The translations under genes were made by a program, and so were the position numbers. This document shows, piece by piece, positions 1 through 8,461 of a stretch of 64,000 nt of DNA (position 1 is its first letter; each line of letters begins with the position of its first letter). The notes beneath the pieces were generated by a model, which searched no databases, was not told where the DNA came from, and worked only from the letters and a program-made list of their open reading frames with translations. The stretch comes from MGIIb-O1 sp002457595 (GTDB lineage Archaea > Thermoplasmatota > Poseidoniia > Poseidoniales > Thalassarchaeaceae), in contig JBJLBO010000005.1 of assembly GCA_045568115.1 (NCBI GenBank), positions 186,001 through 250,000 of the forward strand, read 5' to 3'.

Positions 1-386
1 ATTCGAGTTTCAAGAGTTGCTGAATTACCACCGGAACGAGCAAATTTACCACCGTCGCCCGGTCGACACTCAACATTAGAAATTGGAGTTCCTTCTGGAA
101 TTTCAGAGAGGTTTGTGACATTTCCTGGTCTAAGACTGACATTTTCACCAAATGCAAGTTCCTGACCAATGGATACTCCCTCTGGCGCAGCAATATGAGC
201 TATGGTTCCATCCTCAAACTTCACGCGCGCGAGAGGAGCGGTGTGAGCTGCACTGTGAACAAGATCGGTTACTTCACCCATCTTCTCACTAACGCGAGGA
301 AGGCGATTAGCAGCAGGGAATCTGTGGCTTGATACGCGATTCTTTGGACTTGAACCGCGACGTTGTGATCGTGTACGCTTACCCAT
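1..386 (-). CDS. rpl2: Ribosomal protein uL2 (L2), N-terminal part, truncated by window edge
   Basis: The minus strand from the ATG at 386 encodes about 128 residues starting MGKRTRSQRRGSSPKNR and stays open to the window edge, so the C-terminal half is missing. The basic N-terminus and the later PEGTPISNVECRPGDGG stretch are typical of archaeal uL2, a core large-subunit protein near the peptidyl transferase centre. It is the last visible gene of the uL3-uL4-uL23-uL2 block and follows uL23 with a 12-nt gap, so it is probably co-transcribed. The start is clear because the archaeal N-terminus MGKR is intact. Confidence 0.93.
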   Translation of the reverse strand, partial: MGKRTRSQRRGSSPKNRVSSHRFPAANRLPRVSEKMGEVTDLVHSAAHTAPLARVKFEDGTIAHIAAPEGVSIGQELAFGENVSLRPGNVTNLSEIPEGTPISNVECRPGDGGKFARSGGNSATLETR

Positions 387-398
387 AATATCACCTCA

Positions 399-689
399 TC
401 AGAATGCTCCAAGTTTGAGCGATGCCTCCTCTGCATCGTAACCTTCAGCAAGACGCACGGATGCATGCTTGCCAGTAATCGTAATCTTTGTGTTGACCTT
501 CGCAACTTGAACATCTAGAAGTTCCTCAACAGCCGCCTTAATCTGAGCCTTAGTTGACTCACGGCGGACTATGAATTCAATTCGGTTGTTGTTCTCACGG
601 TAAACGCCTTCTGCATCGGCAATACGACGTGCCTCAAGAGTCTTCTCAGTAATCCAAGGCATCTTAATTACGCTGTACGGATCAACCAT
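399..689 (-). CDS. rpl23: Ribosomal protein uL23 (L23)
   Basis: A 96-residue protein starting MVDPYSVIKMPWITEKT and ending in a lysine-rich, beta-strand region (KVNTKITITGKHASVRL). This fits uL23, which lies at the nascent-peptide exit and helps dock SRP. A longer reading frame begins at 728 but overlaps the uL4 end. The ATG at 689 is preferred because GGAGTGA lies just upstream, inside the end of uL4, leaving a 5-nt gap. It sits in the standard archaeal order between uL4 and uL2. Confidence 0.93.
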   Translation of the reverse strand: MVDPYSVIKMPWITEKTLEARRIADAEGVYRENNNRIEFIVRRESTKAQIKAAVEELLDVQVAKVNTKITITGKHASVRLAEGYDAEEASLKLGAF

Positions 690-694
690 GAAAA

Positions 695-1573
695 TCACTC
701 CATTGCTCCTATTGCAGCCTTGGTCCAAACTGTAAGACGACCTGCGTCGCCGCCTGGTGCTAAATCCTCAGCAGAGATATCCTTGGCTGCGACAACATCC
801 ACACCCGGGACATTCCTAGCAGCCTTAGCAAGACCATCAGTCTGTGCAACCACAAGAAGGATACTCTTTGGAGAGCGGTATTTTCTTCCACGCATTGTAC
901 CTTTACCTGCACGAATGTTTCGCCCATCACGAGCTCGGTCAAGATCTGAGCCAAGCCCTAGTCCTTCCATCATAGCAACGAACTTGCGTGTTGAATACTG
1001 AAGTGGCATAGACTCGATATCGTACTTTTCGTCGCCCTCATCACGAGACTCGATATATCCATCGATGATAATAGGGAATCTTAGATTTTCGTCAAATCGA
1101 TGACCACGGGCTGCGACAATTTCTGAATTGGCAGTAGCAGCAATTGCAGAATTACGAGCAAGGGAGTTTTCCTTACTGTTAATCTTCTGTGTCCAGTCCT
1201 TGGCAACCATAGGGCCATGAGCTCGACGGCCACCTCGAGTGCGAGGGTCTTGGGCACCAGTACGCTGTCCTGCCTTACGCATAATTCGAGCGACACCTCG
1301 GCCCTTACCCCACCATTCAACTGAATGCTTCATCCCAGGTTGCGGAGCTCTCTTACCATCATGTTCCCTGTGACCGTATGCTTGACGACGATTTGCACGA
1401 GATGCTAGAACTGCTCGACGAATAAGATCCTCTCTGACTTCTGATTCGAAGACATCAGGGAGAGCAATAGCCTTGCCATCTTTCACGGCTACTGTGTAGT
1501 ACTCGGCGAGAAGACCTGCGTCCATCTCTTCTTGTTCTACTGTGTTGACCAAATTGTAGGACTTTGTCTTCAT
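695..1573 (-). CDS. rpl4: Ribosomal protein uL4 (L4)
   Basis: A 292-residue protein with the archaeal/eukaryotic uL4 pattern. The long internal loop has WWGKGRGVARIMR and GGRRAHGP near residues 85-125, and the C-terminal part carries RAGKGTMRGRKYRSPKS. uL4 lines the exit tunnel and is an early assembly protein of the large subunit. The start ATG at 1573 follows the uL3 stop by 4 nt, with GGGAGTG upstream as ribosome binding site. Length is slightly above the usual archaeal 250-260 residues, mainly through the N-terminus and a mid-protein acidic segment (DEGDEKYDIES). Confidence 0.94.
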   Translation of the reverse strand: MKTKSYNLVNTVEQEEMDAGLLAEYYTVAVKDGKAIALPDVFESEVREDLIRRAVLASRANRRQAYGHREHDGKRAPQPGMKHSVEWWGKGRGVARIMRKAGQRTGAQDPRTRGGRRAHGPMVAKDWTQKINSKENSLARNSAIAATANSEIVAARGHRFDENLRFPIIIDGYIESRDEGDEKYDIESMPLQYSTRKFVAMMEGLGLGSDLDRARDGRNIRAGKGTMRGRKYRSPKSILLVVAQTDGLAKAARNVPGVDVVAAKDISAEDLAPGGDAGRLTVWTKAAIGAME

Positions 1574-1577
1574 TTAA

Positions 1578-2654
1578 TCACACTCCCTGCTTACTCGAGG
1601 TACTGACGTAGGTCAACTGAACCTCGTGAGTACTAGACTTAGGGCGAACCGCGTCCCTGAAGCGCAGAAGGCGCTTGGCTGGGCCCGGTAGGCTACCTTG
1701 GATTATCATGTAAGGATTGGAGACTTCACCGTAATGAAGGAAGCCTCCTGCTGGAGTTACATCTGACTCCTCTGAATTTGATATACGTAGGACACGCTTG
1801 TTGAGTTCTGTTCTCTGGTGGTATCCCATTTGACCTGCTTGACGAATAGTCTTCCTGACATAGCCTGTTCCGAAGTCACCCATGTTTCCTATTTGTCGGC
1901 GACGCTTGCTGTTTTTGTGAGATAGCAACTTGACACCGAATCGCTTGATGACACCTTGCCAGCCCTTGCCCTTAGTAATTCCAACAACGTCAATTTCCTG
2001 ACCAGATTGGTAAACGTCATCTACGCCAATTTCTCCACCAAGGCGTTCCTTTGCCCATTCTAGTTTAGCAGAATTATCGCCACCGACAAGTCCTACTTCC
2101 ATGATCTCAGGAGTCTTGGAAGGAACGCTCTTTACGAGAGTAGGTTGAGTGGAGACGATTAGACGTACTTCACAAAGGCTAGAATTGGATAGTGCTTCAA
2201 ATGCTTCTGAGTTTACTTCGCCATCTCGGCGAGGTATACGACCAGCTCGCATAGCCGGCTTGCGACCTTCTTCTGCATCCCTTTCCCCACGGGTTTGATT
2301 AGCAAAGCGTGGCATTAGACCATCAGGAGATGCTGCGGTTTCTGCCCAGACTTCCCCTACAGTTTGCATCCCATAAGGAGTCATGTGGTAACCACGTACT
2401 GCCAAGACCTTCATTGGAGGGACTTCAACAACTGTAGCCGCCTTTCTGACTTCTTGACCGGCTGAAGTGGAATATGGATTGGTATCAACCATGAGAACAT
2501 GAGTCATTCCGGCTTTCCATCCAGCGAAACCCTGAACTCTGATTTCAGAAGATTCAGTCTCTGGCCACGATGTAATTCTTCCATACGGTCGTACAGCCCT
2601 CTTTCGAGGGCTAAAGCCCATGCTACCTCGGCGAGGGTTGTGTCGATCGGCCAT
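1578..2654 (-). CDS. rpl3: Ribosomal protein uL3 (L3)
   Basis: A 358-residue uL3, first gene of the block. The N-terminus MADRHNPRRGSMGFSPRKRA is diagnostic for archaeal/eukaryotic uL3, as are GFAGWKAGMTHV, GKGWQGVIKRFGVK and GNMGDFGTGYVRKTIRQAGQMG further in. The frame is open up to 2741, but the ATG at 2654 has GGAGG 8 nt upstream and matches the family start, so the longer start is rejected. uL3 organises the peptidyl transferase region. A possible structured leader lies upstream at 2738-2771. Confidence 0.95.
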   Translation of the reverse strand: MADRHNPRRGSMGFSPRKRAVRPYGRITSWPETESSEIRVQGFAGWKAGMTHVLMVDTNPYSTSAGQEVRKAATVVEVPPMKVLAVRGYHMTPYGMQTVGEVWAETAASPDGLMPRFANQTRGERDAEEGRKPAMRAGRIPRRDGEVNSEAFEALSNSSLCEVRLIVSTQPTLVKSVPSKTPEIMEVGLVGGDNSAKLEWAKERLGGEIGVDDVYQSGQEIDVVGITKGKGWQGVIKRFGVKLLSHKNSKRRRQIGNMGDFGTGYVRKTIRQAGQMGYHQRTELNKRVLRISNSEESDVTPAGGFLHYGEVSNPYMIIQGSLPGPAKRLLRFRDAVRPKSSTHEVQLTYVSTSSKQGV

Positions 2655-2737
2655 TTTCTTGTCCTCCAGTAATTTACCGATTAGTTTGCCGCCAAAGCGG
2701 ATTCGAACCGGGCTCTCCACGTTAGGGAGGAACCGTG

Positions 2738-2771
2738 ACACCGAACGCCTGTTCCCGATTGGGTTCAGTGT
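2738..2771 (-). promoter_or_regulatory. Predicted leader hairpin upstream of uL3
   Basis: On the minus strand ACACTGAAC (2771-2763) can pair with GTTCGGTGT (2746-2738): nine consecutive pairs including one G-U, with a 16-nt loop. It lies 84-117 nt upstream of the uL3 start. Ribosomal operons are often autoregulated by leader structures, so this could be a regulatory leader of the block. That role is inference from position and pairing only. Confidence 0.3.
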
Positions 2772-2874
2772 TCCGGGTTGTATTTCAGAGCCCTATGGTG
2801 TCTGGTACCTCACGTAGTGAGCGAGGCTTGCGACCTCCATACCCTATATGAACGAATCGGGCAAGATGAATTTG

Positions 2875-2889
2875 CACCCCTAAGGGGTG
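2875..2889. promoter_or_regulatory. GC-rich palindrome in the uL3/hef divergent region
   Basis: CACCCCTAAGGGGTG is a 15-bp inverted repeat about 54 bp before the hef start, in the divergent region between the ribosomal block and hef. A second small palindrome, CTCACGTAGTGAG, lies at 2809-2821. Either could be an operator or a short hairpin. No T-run follows, so an intrinsic terminator is unlikely. Confidence 0.25.
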
Positions 2890-2942
2890 TAACTGAAGAG
2901 GCGGGGCAGTGCAACGATTTAGAACCCTGACTTTGTACATCA

Positions 2943-5576
2943 GTGCCCATGAAGGCCATTCTTCGACATGAACACCTCGCAGAGGGGCAAGTTGAAGCGA
3001 GAGCTTACCAATTAGAAGCGGTTGATGAGGCTCTATCTGGTTCTTCTCTACTTGTTCTTCCTACGGCAGCCGGTAAGACTGCTGTCGCTTGGTTAACAAT
3101 CGCAGAGATGCTTCGCAGAACTGAGGGCTGGGCGTTGATGCTGGCACCTACTGTAGCCTTAGTGAAACAACATATGGATGATTTAGAACGAGTTTTTGCT
3201 GGTTCTGGAATTAAACCACTTTCAATGAGTGGGGCGGTTTCAGTTGAAAAACGTCAACCTCTATGGGGTTCAAGCCGCCTAATTGTCTCAACTCCACAAG
3301 TCGTTCGCAACGATGTCAATAGAGGCGTATTAGATCTGCGTGATTGTTGTATTCTAGTTGTTGATGAAGCACACCACACTACAGGTGAAAGAGGAGAAGC
3401 ACAAGTCGCAGATTTGTACTTGAGTTTGGCTAGCAAACCACTTATCCTAGGGATGACTGCTAGCCCAGGATCTAACTTCGACAAGGTCGACGAAATTTGC
3501 AGACGGCTAGAAGTTGAAAGAATCCACATTCGTTCATCGACGGAACCAATGTTATCTGAACATCTAGCATCTCTAGATATTGAAGAATTGAGAGTTAGAG
3601 TTCCAGACGAAATTCGTGAGTTAGCCGAGCCTTTTGTACGATGGCAGGAAGGCATAGTCGATAGAGAAAGAAGACTTGGCAGATATGTCATGAGTGGGGC
3701 AGTTACTCATTCAGGACTAGCTAATGCAATGGATAGGTCAAAAATGGCTGTAAACAGAGGTGAAGCGAATGCTTACTCTTCGATGAGTCAGATTGGCCTT
3801 GCAATGAGTCTGCACCACCTAATTAATCACCTTCTTTGCCAAGGAACTGCAGCTTCCAAGGAATTCTTAGATAGAAAGGAAACTGGTGGAGATTCTGGAA
3901 AGAAGAATACACGTAATCTACTCAGAGATCCGCGAATTCAGAGTCTCAGAAAGAGTCTAGAAGAAATGTCTGAATCGCATACAAAAGTTAGCGCAATACG
4001 TCGATTAGTACGTGAAAGGTTACGTCGTGACCCCGAATCCCGAATAATTGTTTTCGCTACTTACCGAGATACAGTAGGAGCTCTAGAAAATGTCCTTGAG
4101 GGATTGAAGGGCGTGAAGCCTATTCAATTCATAGGACAGAGTAAACGGGGTTCTGGAAAAGGCCTAACACCAAAGCAACAAGTTGAACGAATTGAAAAAT
4201 TTCGCAATGGCGAAGGAAATGTTCTGATTGCGACAAGTGTAGGAGAGGAAGGTTTGGATATCCCTTCCGCTGACTTAGTCATATTCTACGAGCCGGTTTC
4301 AAGTGAAATTCGAAATATTCAGCGCAGAGGCAGAACCGGCCGACATCGCGATGGAGATGTTGTGGTTTTGATTGCAGAAGAAACTAGAGATGAAGGGGCT
4401 CGCGCTGCGGCCCTTCGAAGAGAGGAATATATGCATAGAGCCGTATCGAAAGTTCGTAGGAAATTGACTCGCAAAACTCATCATGATTTATCTAATCTAG
4501 ATTCATTCCAAGTAGAAAGAAAAAATGAGTTTTGTGCTGCTGTTGAATTTGTTAAAGAAATAAGAGAAAAACACCGACCGGAGTTTGCAACTGAAGAAAA
4601 TGTTGAGTCGGACCCTGAGGCTGAGAGAATTCCAAATTTACCCCCGTCAACATTCAGACCTAAAGGACAAACAGGACTTGAAAATTTTCGGGCGACAAAA
4701 ACAATACCAGATTCAGAAAAGGAAATCTATCCTTCAGTTAATGCAAAAAAGGATGATGCAGAAACCACTCTTTCAGTAACACAAAACGTGACTGAACTTA
4801 ATGAATCTATACTTCCAGATGTTCCTGGTGCAACTATTACTGCAGATGATAGGGAACTGAATAGTGCAGTAATAGCCCGATTAAAGGCCATGGGTGCTGA
4901 TGTGAAAATAGACAGGTTGCTTACTGGTGATTTTCGCATTGGTGAAAGGATTCTTGTCGAGCGAAAGACCGTGCGTGACTTTGTTGATTCATTAGTTGAC
5001 GGTAGGCTTCTTGAACAGGCTTCAAGGATTGTTGGAGCCGCCCCTCGATCGTTGATACTCATTGAAGGAGAGGGGTTATTCAGATCTACAAGAGTTCACC
5101 CACATGCATTAATGGGTGCCCTAACTACACTGACTCTTGATTTCGGAATCCCTGTTGTTACTACAAAGGATGGAACCGAAACTGCTAGGTTTCTCATTGT
5201 AGCCTCAAGACGTGAAGAATCTATGCTAGATGGATTGAGTTCGAATGCTCGTGAACGATTGGAGTCAGGTAGACCCGAATTATGGACAGACCCTATGATG
5301 CAGGCAGCGGCTGGAGTTAAGGAATTACGAGATATAGATGATGAAAGAGTCGCCACAAGAGATCTCCTAGTAGCTATTCCGAGTGTTGATAAAGAACTTG
5401 CAAATCATCTTCTTGATAAATTTGGAACAATAGCCGGACTAGTTTGGGCAGATGAAGACGAACTTCGACAAATTGAAGGGATTTCTGAAACACAAGTAAG
5501 GGAAATCTGGAGAACATTTCGCTCGGGTGAGAAATTAGTCACCGATAACAGCGATGCGGGTTCGGAGCATGGCTAA
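2943..5576 (+). CDS. hef: Hef-type helicase-nuclease (XPF/FANCM family)
   Basis: An 877-residue fusion typical of euryarchaeal Hef, which remodels and cuts stalled forks and branched DNA. The SF2 helicase part has Walker A PTAAGKT (residues 40-46), DEAH (141-144) and motif VI QRRGRTGR. An acidic linker follows, then an ERCC4/XPF nuclease near 640-780 with the signature GDFRIGERILVERK, then a C-terminal helix-hairpin-helix region (KFGTIAGLVWADEDELRQIEGIS). All catalytic motifs look intact. The start is GTG at 2943 or ATG at 2949; there is no Shine-Dalgarno, so a leaderless transcript is likely. The 3' end overlaps the convergent HdrB-like gene by 42 nt. Confidence 0.93.
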   Translation: MPMKAILRHEHLAEGQVEARAYQLEAVDEALSGSSLLVLPTAAGKTAVAWLTIAEMLRRTEGWALMLAPTVALVKQHMDDLERVFAGSGIKPLSMSGAVSVEKRQPLWGSSRLIVSTPQVVRNDVNRGVLDLRDCCILVVDEAHHTTGERGEAQVADLYLSLASKPLILGMTASPGSNFDKVDEICRRLEVERIHIRSSTEPMLSEHLASLDIEELRVRVPDEIRELAEPFVRWQEGIVDRERRLGRYVMSGAVTHSGLANAMDRSKMAVNRGEANAYSSMSQIGLAMSLHHLINHLLCQGTAASKEFLDRKETGGDSGKKNTRNLLRDPRIQSLRKSLEEMSESHTKVSAIRRLVRERLRRDPESRIIVFATYRDTVGALENVLEGLKGVKPIQFIGQSKRGSGKGLTPKQQVERIEKFRNGEGNVLIATSVGEEGLDIPSADLVIFYEPVSSEIRNIQRRGRTGRHRDGDVVVLIAEETRDEGARAAALRREEYMHRAVSKVRRKLTRKTHHDLSNLDSFQVERKNEFCAAVEFVKEIREKHRPEFATEENVESDPEAERIPNLPPSTFRPKGQTGLENFRATKTIPDSEKEIYPSVNAKKDDAETTLSVTQNVTELNESILPDVPGATITADDRELNSAVIARLKAMGADVKIDRLLTGDFRIGERILVERKTVRDFVDSLVDGRLLEQASRIVGAAPRSLILIEGEGLFRSTRVHPHALMGALTTLTLDFGIPVVTTKDGTETARFLIVASRREESMLDGLSSNARERLESGRPELWTDPMMQAAAGVKELRDIDDERVATRDLLVAIPSVDKELANHLLDKFGTIAGLVWADEDELRQIEGISETQVREIWRTFRSGEKLVTDNSDAGSEHG

Positions 5577-6392
5577 TCTGTCATTGTGGCAACCAAGTGC
5601 AAACGATAACATCTCACATAGATGAATCACAGGGATATTCGTGGCCAACCCTGTATTCCGACCAGCCTTTCCTTGGTATATGTCAAGTACTGCATGAGAC
5701 AGATTACAGGCGCTAACAATCAATTCTGCGCCTTCGGCCTTGGCTTCAGAAAGAGCTTCAGCAGCCTGCTTCATTACAGTAGACTCCTCTGAAAATAGTC
5801 CAGGAACACCTACACTTTGAGTGCGAGACTCCCAGACAATTGGAGTCCCACCAAGAGCTGAGATGACCTGTTCTAGATAATTAGGATCAAAGACATCGTC
5901 ACCGCCACACATACCCTCCTGCTGCATATTTGGACCATAATAACCGGCAACAGTAAAATCGATCGGGTTTACAATCTTCTTTTCCAAAACATCAATCCCT
6001 ATTTCATCGACTATGACATGAAGGAGATGATGAACGGATACGTCTCCAGTAAATGTCAAACCACAAGTTTTGGCAAGCGTATCGTTAATCTCTTTCAATA
6101 GAATTTGATCACTCTTCAGAGTAGCCAAATCTTCATTCAAATTCCCTGCAGTAGCAGCGCATGGAGTCATGATGTCAAGCCCTAGGGCCTCCGCCATTGC
6201 AAAAGTTCGAGCATTGAGAGTCAACTGTAAACGTCTGTTAGCCTGACGGACAATACCTGCACCACAACTAGTTGCACCATTCAATGGAACAAGCGTAATG
6301 TTTAGTGTATGTGCCAAAGACTCCATTGTTGTAGCAACCTCTGGAGCACTGCTGTGAGCTACATTTCCTGGATGGTAAGCATATTTAGCCAT
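5535..6392 (-). CDS. HdrB/SdhE-like CCG-domain protein lacking most cluster cysteines
   Basis: A 285-residue protein with the two-lobe CCG fold of heterodisulfide reductase subunit B, SdhE and the TfrB C-terminus. The framework is clear: KYAYHPG at the N-terminus, LNARTFAMAEALGLDIMTPC, VAGYYGP, DPNYLEQVISALGG and AELIVSACNLSHAVLD. In canonical members each lobe carries five cysteines for a noncubane [4Fe-4S] cluster. Here the expected positions read N10, S42-C43, C78, T81 in lobe one and P144, S183-V184, C219, S222 in lobe two, so only three of ten remain. It starts 9 nt after the ferredoxin-flavodoxin fusion with SD GAGGT, forming a two-gene unit. A cluster-free structural subunit is more plausible than a disulfide reductase. 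Confidence 0.8.
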   Translation of the reverse strand: MAKYAYHPGNVAHSSAPEVATTMESLAHTLNITLVPLNGATSCGAGIVRQANRRLQLTLNARTFAMAEALGLDIMTPCAATAGNLNEDLATLKSDQILLKEINDTLAKTCGLTFTGDVSVHHLLHVIVDEIGIDVLEKKIVNPIDFTVAGYYGPNMQQEGMCGGDDVFDPNYLEQVISALGGTPIVWESRTQSVGVPGLFSEESTVMKQAAEALSEAKAEGAELIVSACNLSHAVLDIYQGKAGRNTGLATNIPVIHLCEMLSFALGCHNDRLAMLRTRIAVIGD

Positions 6393-6401
6393 AATAATAC
6401 C

Positions 6402-8366
6402 TCAGAATCTCCCATCTAATTCGTTGAATATAGCCACAACTTCGTGATGATTGTCAACAGACGAATTGAATTGGCGAGGCATCTTTCCAACACCGGCCGG
6501 AGGTGCTACTAATGCAAGCATATCATAGAACATGTCGCCTCCAGTTCGGGTGAATCCAGTAACCATCCTTGCGGTAACTCCAGAAGTCAAATTGCCAAGA
6601 AGTCCGATTGGCCCTAATACCTGTCTGTAGAGAACGGTATCATTCACCTTCCCACTACTCTTCAAAGTCCAGGTGTACCACCAAACGTGCTTACCATGCC
6701 TACCATTGTAACCATCTCCTTCGAGGACATGGGTTTTGGCATCAAGTAAGGCATCTGCAATAATTGCTGCAGAAGGATTTTGTCGACGAATACTAGTGAA
6801 ATCAGTCTCAGCCTTAATTCCATTTGAAGAACTGAGAGTAGCATCCATAGATGCAACAGAGCCTTGAGATGAACGTGGATCGTTACGTCTAGCCCATATG
6901 CTAGACAATACAGATGGACCTAGATATCCATTTGCATAAGGTGCTGCATCTGAAGACGCATGGAGTAAGGCAGCACTACAGAAATCAGTAACCGAGTGCA
7001 AGGCACTAGCTGTATTTCCATCCATAATCCCTATCGTGCCTTGGGGGGTAGAAGCTCCTTCTCGAGTTGCGGCGACCATCCAAGGCTTAGATGACTCTCT
7101 TTTGCGCTCTAGAGACCAATGATCTACAACAAGGTCCCTGACTACATCAAATCCAGGAAGTGGGTCTATTCGAAGACGGAGTGTGCCATCTCTCATTGGG
7201 GCAACAGAGTCGATTCGAACAGTTCCAGGAAGGATAAGACGACCGTTCACACAGATTGCTGTTGTAGGATCATTAGTTGATCCATCTCTAAATGACAGAC
7301 TACCATCATGAGTACTCTTTAGCATTCGAAGAACTTCTAGCATACTCATATGACCGGGGAGTGAACATACCCAAGTGTCTGCACCTGTTGATGCACTTTC
7401 TGGGTCATATCGGAATATTGAAATCTCAGCAGGAATTGATTCACTAAGTATATTTGGAACAGTAAATCCATCTTCACCCTCAGCGCCGCTGACATCACCG
7501 GCAGCGTGAGCCATCATTGCTTCAACCATATTTTCATGGAACACGCCAGTACCATCTACGGCAGCCATAGCTGCAAGAGAATTAACCGCCCATTCAGATG
7601 CAGGAGACTCATAATCAACATCACAATCAACGCGATCAATAAGTCGAGTTGCACCAAGTTTCTCAAATTGCTCATCCCAATCCTTTCCAGATTCACAGTA
7701 GAATTCGTAACTTGAATCTCCAAGTGCACAAACAGAAAAGTGCACTCCACTCAGCATTCCTGCAGCACCTTTCTGTGCCGCATTCCAGAGTTCTTCTGCA
7801 TTATCCGGCATCTCACCTTCGCCCCATGTCGAGCATACAATGAGGACTCGCTTCATCGATGAAAGAGAGGATAAATCAAAACCATCCATGTCATGAACTG
7901 TACCTTCCAAACCATAGTTGGCAGCCTGTTTGGCAATCTTAGCCGCAACTCCTTCTGAGTTTCCGGATTGCGAACCGAACAGAATTGCGAGACTTCTATC
8001 GCCTACACTGAGTAGTTCCCCCAAGTCATCTCCTGCAATTTCCACAGGTTCGGCTACAACTTCCTCTGACTCTTCCTCAACCACTGGGGTTTCTTCTACA
8101 AGAGTGGGGGTCGAACCACCCTCTACAATGATAATGACATCAACAGGACAGGCATCGGCTGCATCAAGCAGATCATCCTTGAATTGAGATATAAAGTCCT
8201 GCTTCAAAGCGCTTTGAGATTCATTACGATCGTAGCCGCCATCAACTCTAGAATCAGGCTTAATGAAGCAGGTATCATCGGTAACTTCGAAAACCTCTGG
8301 TAAGGTTTCTTCACAAGCATCACAGGTAATACAACCATCTTCGATGTAAACGCTGACAATGGACAT
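6402..8366 (-). CDS. Ferredoxin-flavodoxin-SdhB/HdrC-like fusion protein
   Basis: A 654-residue cytoplasmic redox protein in three parts. Residues 1-82 are a ferredoxin with one [4Fe-4S] site (C12, C15, C18, C73). An acidic linker leads to a flavodoxin domain at about 126-270, with the FMN loop FGSQSGNSEG and CSTWGEGEMPDNA. Residues 312-545 resemble SdhB (fumarate reductase/succinate dehydrogenase iron-sulfur subunit): SIFRYDPES, LSFRDGS, ICVNGR, LRIDPLPGFDVVRDLVVD and GYLGPSVLSSIWARRNDPRS. The last ~95 residues end HHEVVAIFNEL, like HdrC/TfrB tails. The SdhB-like part has only C334, C372 and C463, so its [2Fe-2S], [4Fe-4S] and [3Fe-4S] ligand sets are gone. SD GGTGA precedes the ATG. Probably an electron carrier partner of the HdrB-like protein; its acceptor is unknown. 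Confidence 0.8.
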   Translation of the reverse strand: MSIVSVYIEDGCITCDACEETLPEVFEVTDDTCFIKPDSRVDGGYDRNESQSALKQDFISQFKDDLLDAADACPVDVIIIVEGGSTPTLVEETPVVEEESEEVVAEPVEIAGDDLGELLSVGDRSLAILFGSQSGNSEGVAAKIAKQAANYGLEGTVHDMDGFDLSSLSSMKRVLIVCSTWGEGEMPDNAEELWNAAQKGAAGMLSGVHFSVCALGDSSYEFYCESGKDWDEQFEKLGATRLIDRVDCDVDYESPASEWAVNSLAAMAAVDGTGVFHENMVEAMMAHAAGDVSGAEGEDGFTVPNILSESIPAEISIFRYDPESASTGADTWVCSLPGHMSMLEVLRMLKSTHDGSLSFRDGSTNDPTTAICVNGRLILPGTVRIDSVAPMRDGTLRLRIDPLPGFDVVRDLVVDHWSLERKRESSKPWMVAATREGASTPQGTIGIMDGNTASALHSVTDFCSAALLHASSDAAPYANGYLGPSVLSSIWARRNDPRSSQGSVASMDATLSSSNGIKAETDFTSIRRQNPSAAIIADALLDAKTHVLEGDGYNGRHGKHVWWYTWTLKSSGKVNDTVLYRQVLGPIGLLGNLTSGVTARMVTGFTRTGGDMFYDMLALVAPPAGVGKMPRQFNSSVDNHHEVVAIFNELDGRF

Positions 8367-8437
8367 TTCACCAGCTCGACCCTTGCGGGTGAACCGCCCA
8401 CCTGAAACCGATTCTTGAACTTGATGTAGTCAAGGTG

Positions 8438-8454
8438 TACGACCTACGGTCGTA
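8438..8454. promoter_or_regulatory. Perfect palindrome between thermosome and redox unit
   Basis: TACGACC-TAC-GGTCGTA forms a 7-bp stem with a 3-nt loop just after the thermosome stop and 72-88 nt upstream of the ferredoxin-flavodoxin start. No clear T-run follows. It may be a terminator-like hairpin for the thermosome mRNA or an operator for the redox genes. Confidence 0.3.
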
Positions 8455-8461
8455 TTAGACC

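Noticed and set aside
2681..2760. tRNA-like stretch on the minus strand with GGTTCGAATCC and a CTCC-loop-GGAG stem
   Set aside because: The T-stem pairs at only three positions, no upstream sequence matches the would-be acceptor strand, and the implied anticodon AAC is not used in archaea. It may be a chance match or a decayed remnant.
5535..8366. A working heterodisulfide reductase or succinate dehydrogenase module
   Set aside because: Most cluster ligands in both proteins are missing and no HdrA or SdhA gene is adjacent, so a canonical enzyme is not supported.
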